Counted from the first letter of the stretch, positions 1 through 19,719 are shown. The stretch: DNA of 64,000 nt from Cantharellus purpuraceus (GCA_025174535.1 JALBUN010000012.1:744001-808000), one strand, 5' to 3'. The notes: generated by a model not told the origin, from the letters alone. Program-made: numbers and translations.

Positions 1-1731
1 GGCAGATCGGGAGGCGCCGGCCAATCGTAGTTTTTGTCCTCTTGCTCACTCGTTTCGAGCTTCATGAGGGACGAAGCCTCTACTTAGGTTCGGGCGTGAT
101 TGACCTGCGTCAAAGAGAGTGCCATCATCGCTCAATATGGAAGATGGGCTAAAGAGACTCAGGTTATGTGGTGTACGAGGCCCAAGTTAAACTTTTCTTA
201 CCGGAAAGAGTGGCATGGTTGTGGCAGAGAACTATAATCCTCGAAGTGATTCCTCTAAGGCATTGACGGTGGCTACATCTTCCTTGGAACTATCTAGTAA
301 CATTGAGACCTGGGGTGTAGATAGGATGGCCTGAATAATACGACATCAGAACGCTCAGAGCAGCCTGAAATGGTAAGTGAGAGACCTACAGCATGCACAG
401 CGTCAACTTGGTCGTCGACCTCTTGTTGTCTTTGTCGTGTCTTGTCTTTCGACCACTTTTTGGGTTTTCGCCTGCAGCTTGTGGCTGCGTCCTTGACAGC
501 CATGAAACTCCTTGAGCTCCTGGCCTTGGAGGTTCGTTCTTTGCTCATGAGGTAGTTTGCTTCCGCGACAAGCCTCAAAAGTGACTAGCTGATCAGTTGT
601 TCTCGAATCGAACGTTGTAACACCAGAGTGCCCAGTTCGTCCTTGCAATCCCTATAACCACCGCGCATATTACATGAACTGGTTTACGTGGACTAGTGTG
701 CATGAACGGAAATGTTCCGTGAGTATCATCATAGAAGACCGGCGACCTCTTTATGACTGGGTACTATCGACTGTATTCCAACAGGTTCACACGGCGACTG
801 CATGCATAAATGTTGCCTCCGTTGTCCGTGCCTATACCTAGAATCACGAGCTCTGACAAGACTGTCATGTGTCCTTGGATACGATTCAAGGGTACATGCT
901 GTTGCTAGCCTGCATATCATATGCGCTGCACCATGCTGGGTGATATCGGAAGGACGGGAGGCCGGAGTAACGAGAGGACTTCCGTTGCAAGACCGTCGCT
1001 ATCGGCCAAAGTGAGAGCGTGTGACGACGCCCGGGAACGATGTGTGCGATGTGGATGATCTACCAGAGAGCCTAATGTGGCACGTGTTGAGTGCGAGGGT
1101 TGCAGGGCGATTCACACGGTGGAGGCCGGCGTTCGGCGCGGGGAGAGAGAGATTGGAAACGCATGGTCACTGGGTGCCGCGGTGGGCAAAGGGCCTAATC
1201 GAGCACGGGGGCCAGGGCCATGAATACGGGAACGTCATCAATGTCAGGAGTGTCAAGGGCGAGAAATTCTGTTGGATCTATGAAGACGACGCCGAGAGTG
1301 GATAACCCTCGCAGAGCGCCGAGAAGGTCGATGTGGGCGATAGGGGGATGTTCGGCTTAGGCGTAGCATATACACTAAATCATTGACCCCGGCAGCTAGC
1401 TCGTTCCGCGGGATAGTGATGTACCCAATCCAAGAGACGTGCGTGGCGTTGACGACCAGAATCCAGATTAGAGCGCACGGATTGTGCAAAATTTGACGAA
1501 TTTGTGCCCCTCGTCACAGACAAGGTCTCTGCTCCCTTTATTGTTATAATATCATATTGTAGAACGCCATCAATAGTGGCCACATGTTACTTCACAAAGA
1601 ATTCGCAAGATTTGTTGTTCAGGTGGCGATGTGGACGGCGATGGCGCCAACTCGCAGCGCCGCGCAGAGGACTTCGCACGGTGACCGCTTCAGACATCAC
1701 CACCCTTTGCCCTCCACCCCCACCACCGCAT
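1..1731. other. Gene-poor left end and CHD1 upstream region
   Basis: I find no gene I can support here. Several short open frames exist (for example 1021-1305 plus and 294-578 minus), but they have no recognisable motif, no convincing splice partners and mostly non-ATG starts. The last 200 bases are pyrimidine- and C-rich, typical of a basidiomycete 5' untranslated region ahead of CHD1. Confidence 0.5.
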
Positions 1732-7027
<5,296 letters not shown>

Positions 7028-7655
7028 TTGCGCAAACTTCCAACGACCGCTCACAGCTCGTTCTGCATGTGATACCTCCCTCTTCTTCTGTAGTTCTCCT
7101 GGTCCTCGTTCTCATAGTAGTATTATTTCTGCTTTCAATTGCATCCCTACCTATACAAGTGCCATTGTGTCGTTCTTATCTTGTAATGGTGCCTCGTGTA
7201 CGGCATCACTGATATCAAAAGAGAAGTCTGTTCACCTCTGTCGCTTTTTGGGTTATCCTAGGTTCTTGTATACTGTCATCTGCGCACATTTTATCGATGA
7301 CTGTAAGGATCGGATCGCCTGAAGCACGTGACCGATCTGCCTAGACTCCGGATATGAACTAAAGTGGTATGGGGATAACGTGTGGCTTACTGCTTCATGG
7401 AAGCAGCTGGGGCTCAACTCACCCCTCCAACTTGTCTCAACCATCAGCAAAAGACATGTCCGAGCCGGTCCTTGATGATTCCAGGTATTTTGAAGGCGGT
7501 GAAGACTTCTTTCCCTTGCCTGAGACACAGCTGTACTGACGGCGATCTTACAGCGATGCCCGACTCAGACCAAGAGGATGATTGCAATCAAGAGATTATA
7601 CGCGGTGCGATAATTCTCTGCACAACCTCACGAAGTTAGCTGATTTGCTGGACCA
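7028..7655. other. CHD1-RdRP intergenic region
   Basis: This holds the CHD1 3' untranslated region and the RdRP promoter. A CACGTGA E-box lies at 7325-7331. A short ATG-led stretch at 7456 followed by a GT donor could be an extra upstream exon of the RdRP, but I could not join it in frame with confidence. Confidence 0.4.
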
Positions 7656-10600
7656 ATGTTAGCCGCAGATCTTCTTAGTGCTCCAAGAGATCGCCAGTTG
7701 AAGAGAGCGCCGTCGGCTAGTCCACATCTTTCACAGGTAAGCTATTCAGTTGCTATTTCGTCAATTTTCTAAGCAATGGTGTAAATTTAGGGGTCATCTC
7801 AATACTGGGAGGGAGTAACCACACCTGATGAGAATGCACTTCGTGGAATAGATGATCTAGACACAACACCGCAAAGTAAGAATGGTGAGCACTTCAAAAC
7901 CATGCGCCTGGCTCATGGGTTTGACGCAATATGAACTTTCGAAGCGAGGCAGACCAAATGGCGAGAGGATGACAAGGGCAATGTCACCAATAACGCCTAC
8001 CTAAAACATCCCTCTGGCCCTGGCGGTGTGGCTATGGAGGTTTGCACTCTACTTCCGGCCAGTGGCAACCGGACTTACTATCTCGGAAAACGACCATTAA
8101 GTGAATTAGATGATTCCCTAGACGCCGAAAGGGCTTCGCAACGCCTGAAACTAGACAGTACCTCCCCATGGTCAGGGAGGAAGGGTTCAGGTGGATTATC
8201 CTCTGAGGACTCCGGAGTATTCCTACCAAAGCAAAACGTCGCCACGGATGCTCAACCGCCCATAGTCATTGCTCATAGTGACCATCATCAGAGGTACTTC
8301 GGCAAGCTCTCTTGGGGAGTTCTTTGGGAGATTGCCAGACTCGTATCTTCTCAAAAGCTCCAATATGATGACATTCCTATAGATGGTCTGAGAGACCTAG
8401 TCGGCCCCAATGCTGTCGCAGCACCTTTGGTCGAGCAACGTCTGCTCCCTCATAAAGGGGTCAGCCGACATCGCCGAACATATGAAGAAACATTTGCAAA
8501 GGAGCTCAACGTTAAGGTATGGTTTATTCCAAGCTGCGCAGGATTTGTATCCTCAAATCATATTGTTGAAAGTTGCCTTGGGCTGAACTTGATAAAGAAG
8601 AAGAATCACTTACACGTAACCCATTGAGTGGTCTTGGTTGCAACAGCATCCACGATGACTGGTATGGGGGCAAGATAGCCTTCACAGCCAAGTTACGCTA
8701 CCGAGAGCAGGTGTTGAAATGGTCGAACAGCGTGCCACAATATTATTTGGAACTTGAGACGCCAGAACTTGGCGCTTCTACTCGCTTTATGCGACGATGG
8801 GGCAGTCGTCGATTCGTGAGGGTCAGAATTCCCGATTCAATTATACACCAATCAGATAATCGTTGAGTCATGTGCGTCGATGGCACTTAAAATACTGACC
8901 TTTATTCGAAGGATTGATCAACTACTTCAAAAATGACTTTGTCATACATGGACGGGTTTTTAGACCTTTCTATGCCAAGGATCACAGTGTTTTCTTGTTT
9001 GAGCTCAATTGTGTCTATACTCTTGGGCGCGTTCTGCCAGACCCTAGAGATAGCAGAGTTTCGTTCGAACAATTTATCGAATGGCACAATCCAATGGTTC
9101 TTAACAAAAGTCAGGTAAGACCCCACTTTTCCTCAAACCCCATGATTGCATGACATATCTACCAAGTCGCTTGCTAAATGGTGTGCGCGCATGGCTCTCG
9201 GTTTGTCAAATTCTGCCCCAGGAGTGGAAATAGCTCCGGGAAAATACGTCGAAATAGACGACTTATGTTAGTGTTTGCGATCGGATATGATGCATAAGCA
9301 ATTCAGCAATCTTTTAGATTCACCTGCAGGTCAAGCTGCGCTTGACGCTGGACGCAAGCCCGAATCAAAAGATCTGATGACGGACGGGGCAGGATACACC
9401 AATCAATCGACGCTTGTTTTCACGAAATACAAGTTTAACTGGGACCTTGTCCCATCTGCAATTCAATTTCGTCTAGGAGGAGCAAAGGTGTGATCCGCCT
9501 ATGAGTACAATTGTTAAGACTCATGTATGATCTTTTGTAAGGGTTTACTGCTCCTGCATCCCGACGATAATGGCGCGTCCGATGAGCCGTTTTGTGTGTG
9601 GATCAGATCATCACAACAGAAGATAAAATATGAGAGTATTGAACGTGACCGAGCTCACCTTGTGCTGGACGTATTGCGCAGGTCTCAGCTCAAGCATCCT
9701 GCGAGACTCTCGACGGAAATTATTGTGAACCTGGCGCAAAATGGTGTCTCGTATCACGTTTTCGAAGGATTGATGAACGATGGCCTTCATGATATCGTGA
9801 CAAGCTTAACGCAATGGTCTGGACCGTATGCGATGCAGAATCTGTGGGCTGCGGTTGCCGGTGTGAATGGCAGTGTCATTCGCTCTCGAATGTCCAGGGA
9901 GGCAGCAGGGTCTTCCAGAATTCTGGGATTTAGCTCCCGCGACAAGGACGACGAGGGAGGGGAGGAGGAGGAAGCCATGGAGCTGGCATACGCACATTCC
10001 AAGGCGTGGTGGGCGGATGAAACATCCGGCTGTCCTTCTACCCTTGAAGAGACCATCATGGTATTACTAGACGCTGGGTTTGAACCTCAATCGTGTGCTA
10101 TACTTGCTATGAAACTGAAGGAGGTGTTCAAGAAGGTGAGCGAGTCAATAAACCATGCTGTACGATATCTCATTATTTCAAATATCACAATAACCTCGAA
10201 GGCTCTGAATTCGTATATTGAAAAATACAAAATTGTGGTGCCTCGGTCAGCGGAAGCCTGGATTGTGCCAGGTTAGTCACCTTGTCGGAGAACATATCCA
10301 ACCCTCACCCTCGGGAAACTAGATCCATGTGGCGTTTTGGAAGCAGGAGAGATATTTTTGAAGACATCCGAAAGTATAGTTGGTCAAGATGGGCTCAGTT
10401 GTGATCATCTTCTAGGAGATGTATTGGTAAGGTTTTCCACCATGGTCCGTGGTCAGTTTGACAGATTGGTCAACGTTAGGTCACCAGGCATCCTTGCTGC
10501 GTCCCATCTGACGTTCAGAAGGTGGGTACACATTCTCATCTCGTCTGCAAACATCTTAATGTTAAGTAGGTAAGAGCGGTGTGGAGAGATGAGCTTCGCA

Positions 10601-12095
10601 AGTATTGCGATGTCATTATCTTCAGTGTTCGAGGTGAACGCTCCCTTGCATCAATGCTTGGGGGTGGCGATTACGACGGTGGTAAGAGTAGCGGTCGTTG
10701 AACTCCGAAGTTGATTTATCACCCCGACTATAGACACGGTTCATGTCATCTGGGAGCCCAGCATTGTAAATGCGTTCCACAATCCCGATGATAAGTTTGC
10801 AGATCCTCCACCCGGTCTTGATGAGGCTTTTGAAAGAGACACAATGACCGTCGATGAATTCCTCGCGAAACGTGAGAGATACCGCGACACGGATAAAGGA
10901 ATGATTAGGGACCTCCAGGAGTACTTATTGGCCGCTCTCAGGGCACCATCTCTTGTCGGACAGTACTCAGTTTGGCATGACACAGCTGTTTACCAATTTG
11001 GTTATGAAAATGACGAAGCTTGGCGTCTGGCGTATATGTGCGTTTTTTTGCTACGAATGACTGTTTGCCGCTGGGTCTCACATCGACATGCTCCATCAAG
11101 GTTCTGTGCTGTATTGGATAGCAGCAAGACAGGCAAAACCGTCAGGCCAAATGTCTTGAAAAAGGATCGTCGGTCGTACCATGGTACGTATTCTTCGCTT
11201 GTTAGACCCACTCCTTACCGAGCAATGGAACAACTAGGGCATCGCCCTGCCTGGAAGGACTCCCTTTTAGATGAATCACCATCTTACCTACCTCCGCTGA
11301 ATGAGCCCCCACGGCGACAAGGCAAACTGAGTCAGATAAAGTTCATAATGGACCATCTTAAAGAAGAGGGAAGGAAGAAATACCATTACCACATGGAAAA
11401 TTTTGAGAAGTTCCTTCATTCTGCCCGTCAGCAGTACAAGGCTCAACAGGGCATCATGAGTGCCGGATTGTATGTCGACTCTGCGCTGGAGGCGCCATGG
11501 GAGCAAGCGATGAAACGTGCCCAGCGGTTACTCGAGTTAGACGGGAATAATCGCCTGATGGATGAACTCGGAAACATACGTAACCACGTACAAGTAGTCC
11601 GGGAAAAACATAAAGAACTGATGCGCCATGGGGAGACACCCGGGAAGGAACGCGGTGGTCGTTCTCTCAACAATTCATCGTTTACCAGCAAACCAATTGA
11701 ACGGCGACAAAACATACTCCGAGAACTTTCGCTTCTATTTAATCAGATGCCACAGGAGGATGACTTTCTTGTACTTAGTCCGGAGGATGTCAGGCGCTGT
11801 CGTGCCTCATATGGTGAGGAAGCCAGCACCTCCACTCAGCGCAGCAGTATGTTTAACTCATAAGCTGCTCAAACTAGCTTACGTTCTAGAAGCCAACAAC
11901 CAGGAAAAACGATACGCTAACGGTTTTTCAAGGTTTCCGTTCGATGTGGCAATGCGGGAGCTTGGCATCATCAAAGCTGAATCAATTGGATCGTGTAAAA
12001 TGGTAAATTCAAGTTTTTACTCGGCCTTCAAGGTGACGGGAGCCATCAAAGCATTTCGAACCGCCGACTGCCCAGCATATACATATGAGTCTTGA
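7656..12095 (+). CDS. RNA-dependent RNA polymerase (QDE-1/RdRP family, RNA silencing)
   Basis: Cell-encoded RdRP that makes double-stranded RNA from aberrant transcripts for Dicer in quelling-type silencing. The segments fit the eukaryotic RdRP fold. An N-terminal variable part is followed by a region with SRRFVRVRIPDS and FELNCVYTLGRVLPDPR. Next come LMTDGAGYTNQS and PSAIQFRLGGAKGLLLLHP, then DPCGVLEAGEIF, and the catalytic loop LGGGDYDGDTVHVIW, whose three aspartates bind metal. The last exon gives RFPFDVAMRELGIIKAESIG, the usual RdRP C-terminus. At least ten short introns are needed. I join 11814 to about 11878 so that YGEEAS... is intronic and SYAYVLEANN is coding. The chosen ATG opens the exon ending at 7737 (PSASPHLSQ), joined to GSSQYWEG; earlier exons are possible. 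The gene ends 177 bp before the RNase H2B start on the same strand. Confidence 0.88.
10669..10738 (+). other. RdRP catalytic DYDGD motif interrupted by an intron
   Basis: The codons for D-Y-D-G lie at 10669-10680. G10681 is the first base of the last aspartate codon, completed by bases 10734-10735 after an intron at 10682-10733 (GTAAGA...TAG). The phase-1 intron therefore sits inside the catalytic loop codon. Confidence 0.88.
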
Positions 12096-12236
12096 TTTTT
12101 TGGTTTGTCTCGTGTGTTTCCTCTCCCCTTGTTTCCTCTCTCTTGCTTTCTCCCACGGCATAGCTTTGTGTAGCAACATGTATGTGGCCATAAGTCTTCC
12201 TGTGCTTATGTAATAGCTGCTTCATTTCCCCAAATA

Positions 12237-12242
12237 ACGCGT
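12237..12242. promoter_or_regulatory. ACGCGT (MCB-like) site ahead of RNase H2B
   Basis: ACGCGT is the MluI cell-cycle-box core bound by MBF in fungi and drives many G1/S replication and repair genes. It lies about 30 bp before the proposed ATG of RNase H2B, a replication-linked gene. Function is inferred from the motif and position only. Confidence 0.35.
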
Positions 12243-12272
12243 CCATAAGCGTAATGTCGCGTCCGTAACAGT

Positions 12273-13652
12273 ATGGCGCACATATCTATCGCTCCCACAG
12301 GTATGAATAACCACAATGTGCCACCAGTCTCATGAAATCATGCACAGAACTATGGCGTTCTCTCGATGGCAATGGCAATCCCTCGTGCTCAGCAAAGCAC
12401 ATTCAGCTCTTGAGACTACCCCATCCCCGGACGGGTCTGTTGCCACACTCTGTCGAATTTCATAAACTGATAGTCTCTACCCATGATACATCCTTAGGTG
12501 TACCATCACTCTTCATCCCCCACGTTGCAAATACAGCTACTAAAGGACAATGTTCGTCTTCCATTCTGGAAGTCCAGGCCATCGCACCAAACTCAAGTCG
12601 TTCCTGGTTTCTGGAGGGTGATCAAATAATTTCAGGCAAGCGACTATGCCTGTCAGCACTTCATATCACTGACCAGTTACTAACCAGATGGAAAACTGCT
12701 TCTAATGACACCTATAGATCCTCTCCTTTTACTTATCCCTATTCTTGAGGCCGCCCAACCCGTGAGTTCACTCAGGTTAAGTAGACAAACTCTTTATGCT
12801 GTCTCAGGCAGATGGAACAATTGGAAACTTTCAACCGGCAGACCATATTTTCGAGGAAGCGGCATCAAGACTCTCAGAAGGAGCCAAGACCACCGCCATC
12901 AGAGGCAATGATGTAATGCAGCTAGCTACTCTTGACTGCGTTCATGATGCCTTACGGAGGGCTTGTGACTCTAAAGGTGACTCTTTTGTACTCTGGTTAC
13001 TCGATTCCCTAGTTCATCATACCTCAAGATGTCACGGAGGAACTTTCTGTTTATCGATTTTCCTATCCAAAACTTATGCAAAGCATTTCCGCCAAGGTGG
13101 CTCGTCTATCACAATCGAGTGTTTTTGACGCATGTCCGTTCTTGCAACGCCAATTGGCCAAGAATGGTCTACTGGATGAGGCAAAGGATGAATTGCGACA
13201 AGGTGTGTTCCTTTGACTATCCTGTGTTGTATCTTATCAAGGGCAATGCAGCTGGACGCCGTCGGGTGGCCTGTGAGATGCTTTCCCAATACCTACCACA
13301 AGATGTAACAACCCAACTTATTGCATCGTACGAGTAAGACTTTCCCTACGATTTGATTCAACTGTATCACGAATCGTGTTCAGTTTTGCAGCCCTCGATG
13401 CACATATCCAGTCTGTGACAGAAGAGACCACTGTGTTAAAACCTACGCCTCTTACTCCAACCGAGAACAATAACGACAACGAGAAGAAACGTAAGGCTAT
13501 ATCGCAAATTTCGAAAGGTGTCTCCAAGTTAACGAAGGTGAAACGCTGACACTGGATTTTGCCAATGTATTTATTTTTATATTTTCCATAAGGCGAACAC
13601 AACTGGCATGTCAAAAATTTCGACATACTTCAAAAAACCAGCAAAACATTGA
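12273..13652 (+). CDS. RNH202: Ribonuclease H2 subunit B
   Basis: Non-catalytic subunit of nuclear RNase H2, which removes ribonucleotides from DNA and resolves RNA:DNA hybrids. First exons: 12273-12300, 12348-12434, 12498-12635, 12688 onward. Visible family segments are LLRLPHPRTG, then VPSLFIPHVA, SILEVQAIAPNSSRSWFL, SDGKLLLMTPIDPLLLLIPI (triple-barrel part), then the winged-helix part with RLSQSSVFDACPFLQRQLAK and LSQYLPQDVTTQLIASYDF. The intron at 12636-12687 uses a GC donor (GCAAG). The frame appears to end at 13549, but splicing 13537 to 13593 adds a last exon of 19 residues with MSKISTYF. This matches the PCNA-interacting (PIP) peptide position known in RNase H2B. The protein is close in layout to the human one. 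Confidence 0.9.
13593..13652 (+). other. Last exon of RNase H2B encoding a PIP-box-like peptide
   Basis: The exon reads ANTTG followed by MSKISTYFKKPAKH and a stop. The spacing of I, Y and F fits a PIP box without the leading glutamine, like the C-terminal PIP motif of human RNASEH2B. The donor GTGAAA is at 13538 and the acceptor ATAAG ends at 13592. Both phases are zero. Confidence 0.75.
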
Positions 13653-14193
13653 AGCCGTCATTGAGAGAGGTATGGCTCCTTGGTTATCTGTATATAACTA
13701 ATGCTTCCTGTACACTCAATTCATTGCCACTTTCGGTGGACACATGTATGCAACCTCGGGAGTTAGGTCCATGCGATGACAGATATTGCCACCGGCAAGT
13801 TTTGTTCTGGAAATGGTTGATGAGCAGACAGATATCCAGAAGTGTGAACACTGCAAGTTATGCGTGCTTTCCCGACGTTGACTAATAGCAGGCTGTTTGA
13901 CAGATTCAAACCGATGTGATTGATTGATAAGGTTCTGAAAGCTATTTATTTCCTTGGAAGCCCTGGCAGTAAGTATGTGATTTTATCAGTTTTCTGTCTG
14001 AGCTTCGCCCAATGGATGTTGCTCGGATTGTGTGTCAGGCTTCAGCTGGATGTGCACGTGGCGTAATGACCAACGCGTCCACGTCACGTGCTGACTTACC
14101 ATAGCTACTTACTCACTCGCCCCGTAAATATCTCCCACTTAGCAAATCGTTGGTACACTCTTTGACTCTGTCTCTGCCTCCTGTCGGCGCACA
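13653..14193. other. RNase H2B-ERO1 intergenic region
   Basis: No gene is supported; the open frame at 13649-13885 has no recognisable content. The right part is the ERO1 promoter, with CACGTG at 14055-14060, ACGCGT at 14073-14078, CCACGTCA at 14079-14086 and TCACGTG at 14084-14090. Confidence 0.5.
14079..14086 (-). promoter_or_regulatory. TGACGTGG-type unfolded-protein response element upstream of ERO1
   Basis: The plus strand reads CCACGTCA, the reverse complement of TGACGTGG, which is the UPRE consensus bound by Hac1/XBP1-type bZIP factors. It lies about 107 bp before the ERO1 ATG. ERO1 is a classic unfolded-protein-response target, so site and gene agree; binding is inferred. Confidence 0.5.
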
Positions 14194-16352
14194 ATGCGCC
14201 TCGCCCACCTCAGTCTCCACTGCATTCCTTCCTTCCTTCTCCTCTTTCTAGCAACGTTTCCGTCTTCCTCTCATACTCAATATTCATTGCATACATCTGA
14301 CCATGGGTCCAAGCGCTCCTTCCTGACAAACACTGCACCATCCGAGCATGATGTCCAAGACGTCCTGGAGCACCAGCCTGCACAACAGGTTGTATGCGAC
14401 AAGGTACGCCTTCCCCTCTGTATGGTTGCTACTTATCCGAATTCAACTCGCCTTCAGCCAACAGGACCAATAGAAACGACGTTATGTGACTACGAATCAG
14501 TAGAGTCCATAAATAATGCACTGCATACCTCCCTGGCCGAGCTTGTTAAAGCTCCTTTCTTCAAATATTTTCGTACCGACCTGTACCGTGAGTGTCCGTA
14601 TTGGCAGGAGAACGGCTTCTGCATGAACAGGGAATGTGGAATAACCACTGTTAATGAGGTGTGTAGCATCATTCATGTCAGGCATATACCTTAAACTGCG
14701 TTACAGAGCGAAATTCCGCCAGCGTGGAGAGCCGCAGCATTAAGCAAGGTAGAGGTTCCAACTGAGGAGCAGGTTTGTCAAGATCATCTTTGAATTCAGT
14801 CATACTCCAATGCCATGCCGCCTCTAGCGATCGGCACTTCCGGGCTGTTATTACCGAGATTCGGACTTCTGTTTCCTCGACGATGCGACAGGTCAGTCAA
14901 GTCAGTCGCCCCATGCGACATGTCACTTACGTTCCCTGTTCAGCGGACGGTGATTATATTGATCTTACAGAGAACCCAGAACGATTCACTGGATACAGCG
15001 GCCCATCGGCCCATCGGGTTTGGGCGTCCATATACGAGGAGAATTGTTTTGGAATTTCAGAGCGTAGCCTCCGTCAACCCATCTCGGAAAGTGACCTCTT
15101 GGGGCTAGATGCTTCTGGGAAGGGGGATAAGCATATGTGTGAAGAGAAACGGGTGTACTACCGAATTATTTCTGGTGAGAGAATGTACAATCATAATGTC
15201 CTAGCCATTGACTAATATATACGGTAGGATTGCACGCCTCCATTTCCGTTCACATTTGTCGGGATGGCTTCAACCAGAGAACGGGAGAATGGGTGAGTTG
15301 CTTTAAATGTTTAGCGTGTATACACTATATGCATTTATCGTTCTTCCAGGGACCAAATCTTCACTGTTTCATTGATCGCATTGCTTCCCATCCCGAGAGG
15401 TTACATCATATCTATTTCAACACAGTCCTTCTTCTTCGCGCTGTTGCACGCCTATCGCCTTACTTGAGTGCGTATGATTATTGCAGCACCCCGGAAGGGG
15501 TACATGAACACGAGGGAGGGAACATCAGGACGAAAAAAGGCTTAGAGGATGTCATGGAAATTGCGAAACGGGTTGGTAGATTCGATGAGAATGTTTTATT
15601 CAGGGGTGAGAACGCGAACGTGAGAAACCTCATGTGCACAGTCTTAAATAGCGGCTCACACGAACAACAGCTTATAAAAGAAGAATTCAAGGATCACTTT
15701 CGGAACGTTTCGCGGATCATGGATTGTGTAGGTTGTGATAAGTGCAGGCTGTGGGGCAAGGTTCAAGTGTCTGGGTTGGGCACCGCACTGAAGGTCTTAT
15801 TCGAATTGGACGAGAAGGCACTCGAGTAAGCTTTTCTCTACGCCGCCTCTTGTGACTTTGGCTAATGTAATTGGCCACTTTAGTCCTCAAGCAAACCCAA
15901 ACCTGCTGCAGCGATCAGAAGTCGTCGCGCTGATCAATACCCTGCATCGTTTCACAGAATCTTTGGTATTCGTGGACGAGTTCAGGCAACTGTGGGCTCG
16001 ACACGGAAGTCACGACAAGGATGAAATACTCCGTTCATTAACATACGAATCACCAACGGCCGTTTCTGATGAAAAGGTGAGTTTTGCTATTTTATCCCTA
16101 CTTATATGATATGATGTGCTCTGTCAGAAATCTACCAAAGCCAGACCTTCGCCGCTCGTATCCACATCATGGAAAGAGAATATAGTAGAGTGGACATTAC
16201 CAGCGCGACTAAAGAGTCTGTTACATGCGTGCCGACGGTCGACGACGGATTGTGTACACATGTGCGCGAGACTTGTGGGAGACATTTTGGATGCTTTAAC
16301 ATCGTTGTTTAACTTGTCTGGAAAGGACCAAGGACCAAAGAGTGAATTATAG
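14194..16352 (+). CDS. ERO1: Endoplasmic reticulum oxidoreductin Ero1
   Basis: FAD-linked thiol oxidase of the ER lumen that reoxidises protein disulfide isomerase using oxygen. The start ATG opens a signal peptide (HCIPSFLLLFLATFPSSS). Exons then give a family-typical N-terminal part with CDYESVESINNAL, PFFKYFRTDLYRECPYW and CMNRECGI, the usual shuttle-cysteine region. Further on are DSDFCFLDD, YIDLTENPERFTGYSGPSAH, RIISGLHASISVHIC (FAD-binding) and the active-site CxxCxxC in DCVGCDKCRLWGKVQ. SGLGTALKVLF and RSEVVALINTLHRFTESL end the fold. About ten introns are needed; one joins the DD of DSDFCFLDD across 14894-14942. The last exon, ending at 16352, is a fungal-type C-terminal tail. The promoter carries a UPRE-like site. 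Confidence 0.93.
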
Positions 16353-16668
16353 CGGGATAGCTTTACACCTGATTAATAGAGTGATATTTGAAGACACGGG
16401 AACGAGAGATACAAGTTGGGGCAACTAGCTAGTACATTCATGTACTGTGCGTCTTTACGCGAGCTCATCCATGATTTCGAAACTAAATCTTGATGCCGAT
16501 GCTGTCCGAAATCGATAAGAGCATGTAAGAAACACGCCCGCAACGGTGACTGTATATGTTGATCTATTGAAGATATGGTACCAGGGTTGAAAATGAATAT
16601 TGAATTGTCTCCTGAATACCTGACATGTCTACGTGTCCGTACTTCCTATTCGGACAGTGGGTGAATAG

Positions 16669-16675
16669 TCACGTG
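16669..16675 (+). promoter_or_regulatory. TCACGTG (Cbf1/sulfur-type) element in the MET3 promoter
   Basis: TCACGTG is the core bound by Cbf1 with Met4/Met28 at yeast sulfur genes. It sits 94 bp before the MET3 start, upstream of a TATATA box at 16713-16718. The link to sulfur control in this fungus is inferred. Confidence 0.5.
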
Positions 16676-16712
16676 GTCGATGGCAACGGCAGCACGTCAT
16701 TTTGACCCAGCT

Positions 16713-16718
16713 TATATA
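16713..16718 (+). promoter_or_regulatory. TATA box of MET3
   Basis: A clean TATATA within CTTATATAGG lies 51 bp before the ATG of the sulfate adenylyltransferase gene. This is a usual distance for a fungal TATA element. Confidence 0.5.
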
Positions 16719-16768
16719 GGTCAGTGCCCAAAATGTAGTTTCGCGCTGGACGTTACCCCACTGCCATA

Positions 16769-19331
<2,563 letters not shown>

Positions 19332-19719
19332 CGAGTTTTTTCTAATAGATTCGCTTGCCGGTGTTTGCAGCGAATTCATCCTCGTGAACTTTCAATCGTT
19401 TTCATAGAACCTTGTTTTCAATGATTCAATAAACTTTAGAGTCCCCATGTTTATGAAGCAACACTGTTTTCGACTGTTGTCACAGCAGTGATCGAGAGGA
19501 CTCCATACCTGAAGCCCCCAATAGCTTCAGTAGACGTATTTGTTCTCTAATTATTTTATTAAATAATTCTCGATCGTCTCCAATTGATCTTCAATGTGTA
19601 GTGATTATTATTACGCTTCATAGCTGTGAATGTCGTGAACCTATCCAGAAAAAGACAAGAACGAAAGAAATTAGATAGAACAATGTAGCTGACGAAAAAT
19701 TCTCAACCATGGGTGACTT
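19332..19719. other. Convergent 3' region between MET3 and SNAPC3
   Basis: AT-rich sequence between two converging genes. I see only presumed 3' untranslated sequence and no open frame worth calling. Confidence 0.5.

Larger units (their letters stand above)
16353..16768. other. ERO1-MET3 intergenic region
   Basis: No gene is supported. It holds the ERO1 3' untranslated region and the MET3 promoter, with TCACGTG at 16669-16675 and TATATA at 16713-16718. Confidence 0.55.

Noticed and set aside
1021..1305. 94-codon plus-strand frame of higher GC content
   Set aside because: It starts at GTG, has no motif and no splice partners; not enough to call a gene.
12332..12748. Single-exon hypothetical protein
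   Set aside because: It is RNase H2B exons read through introns; only parts are coding.
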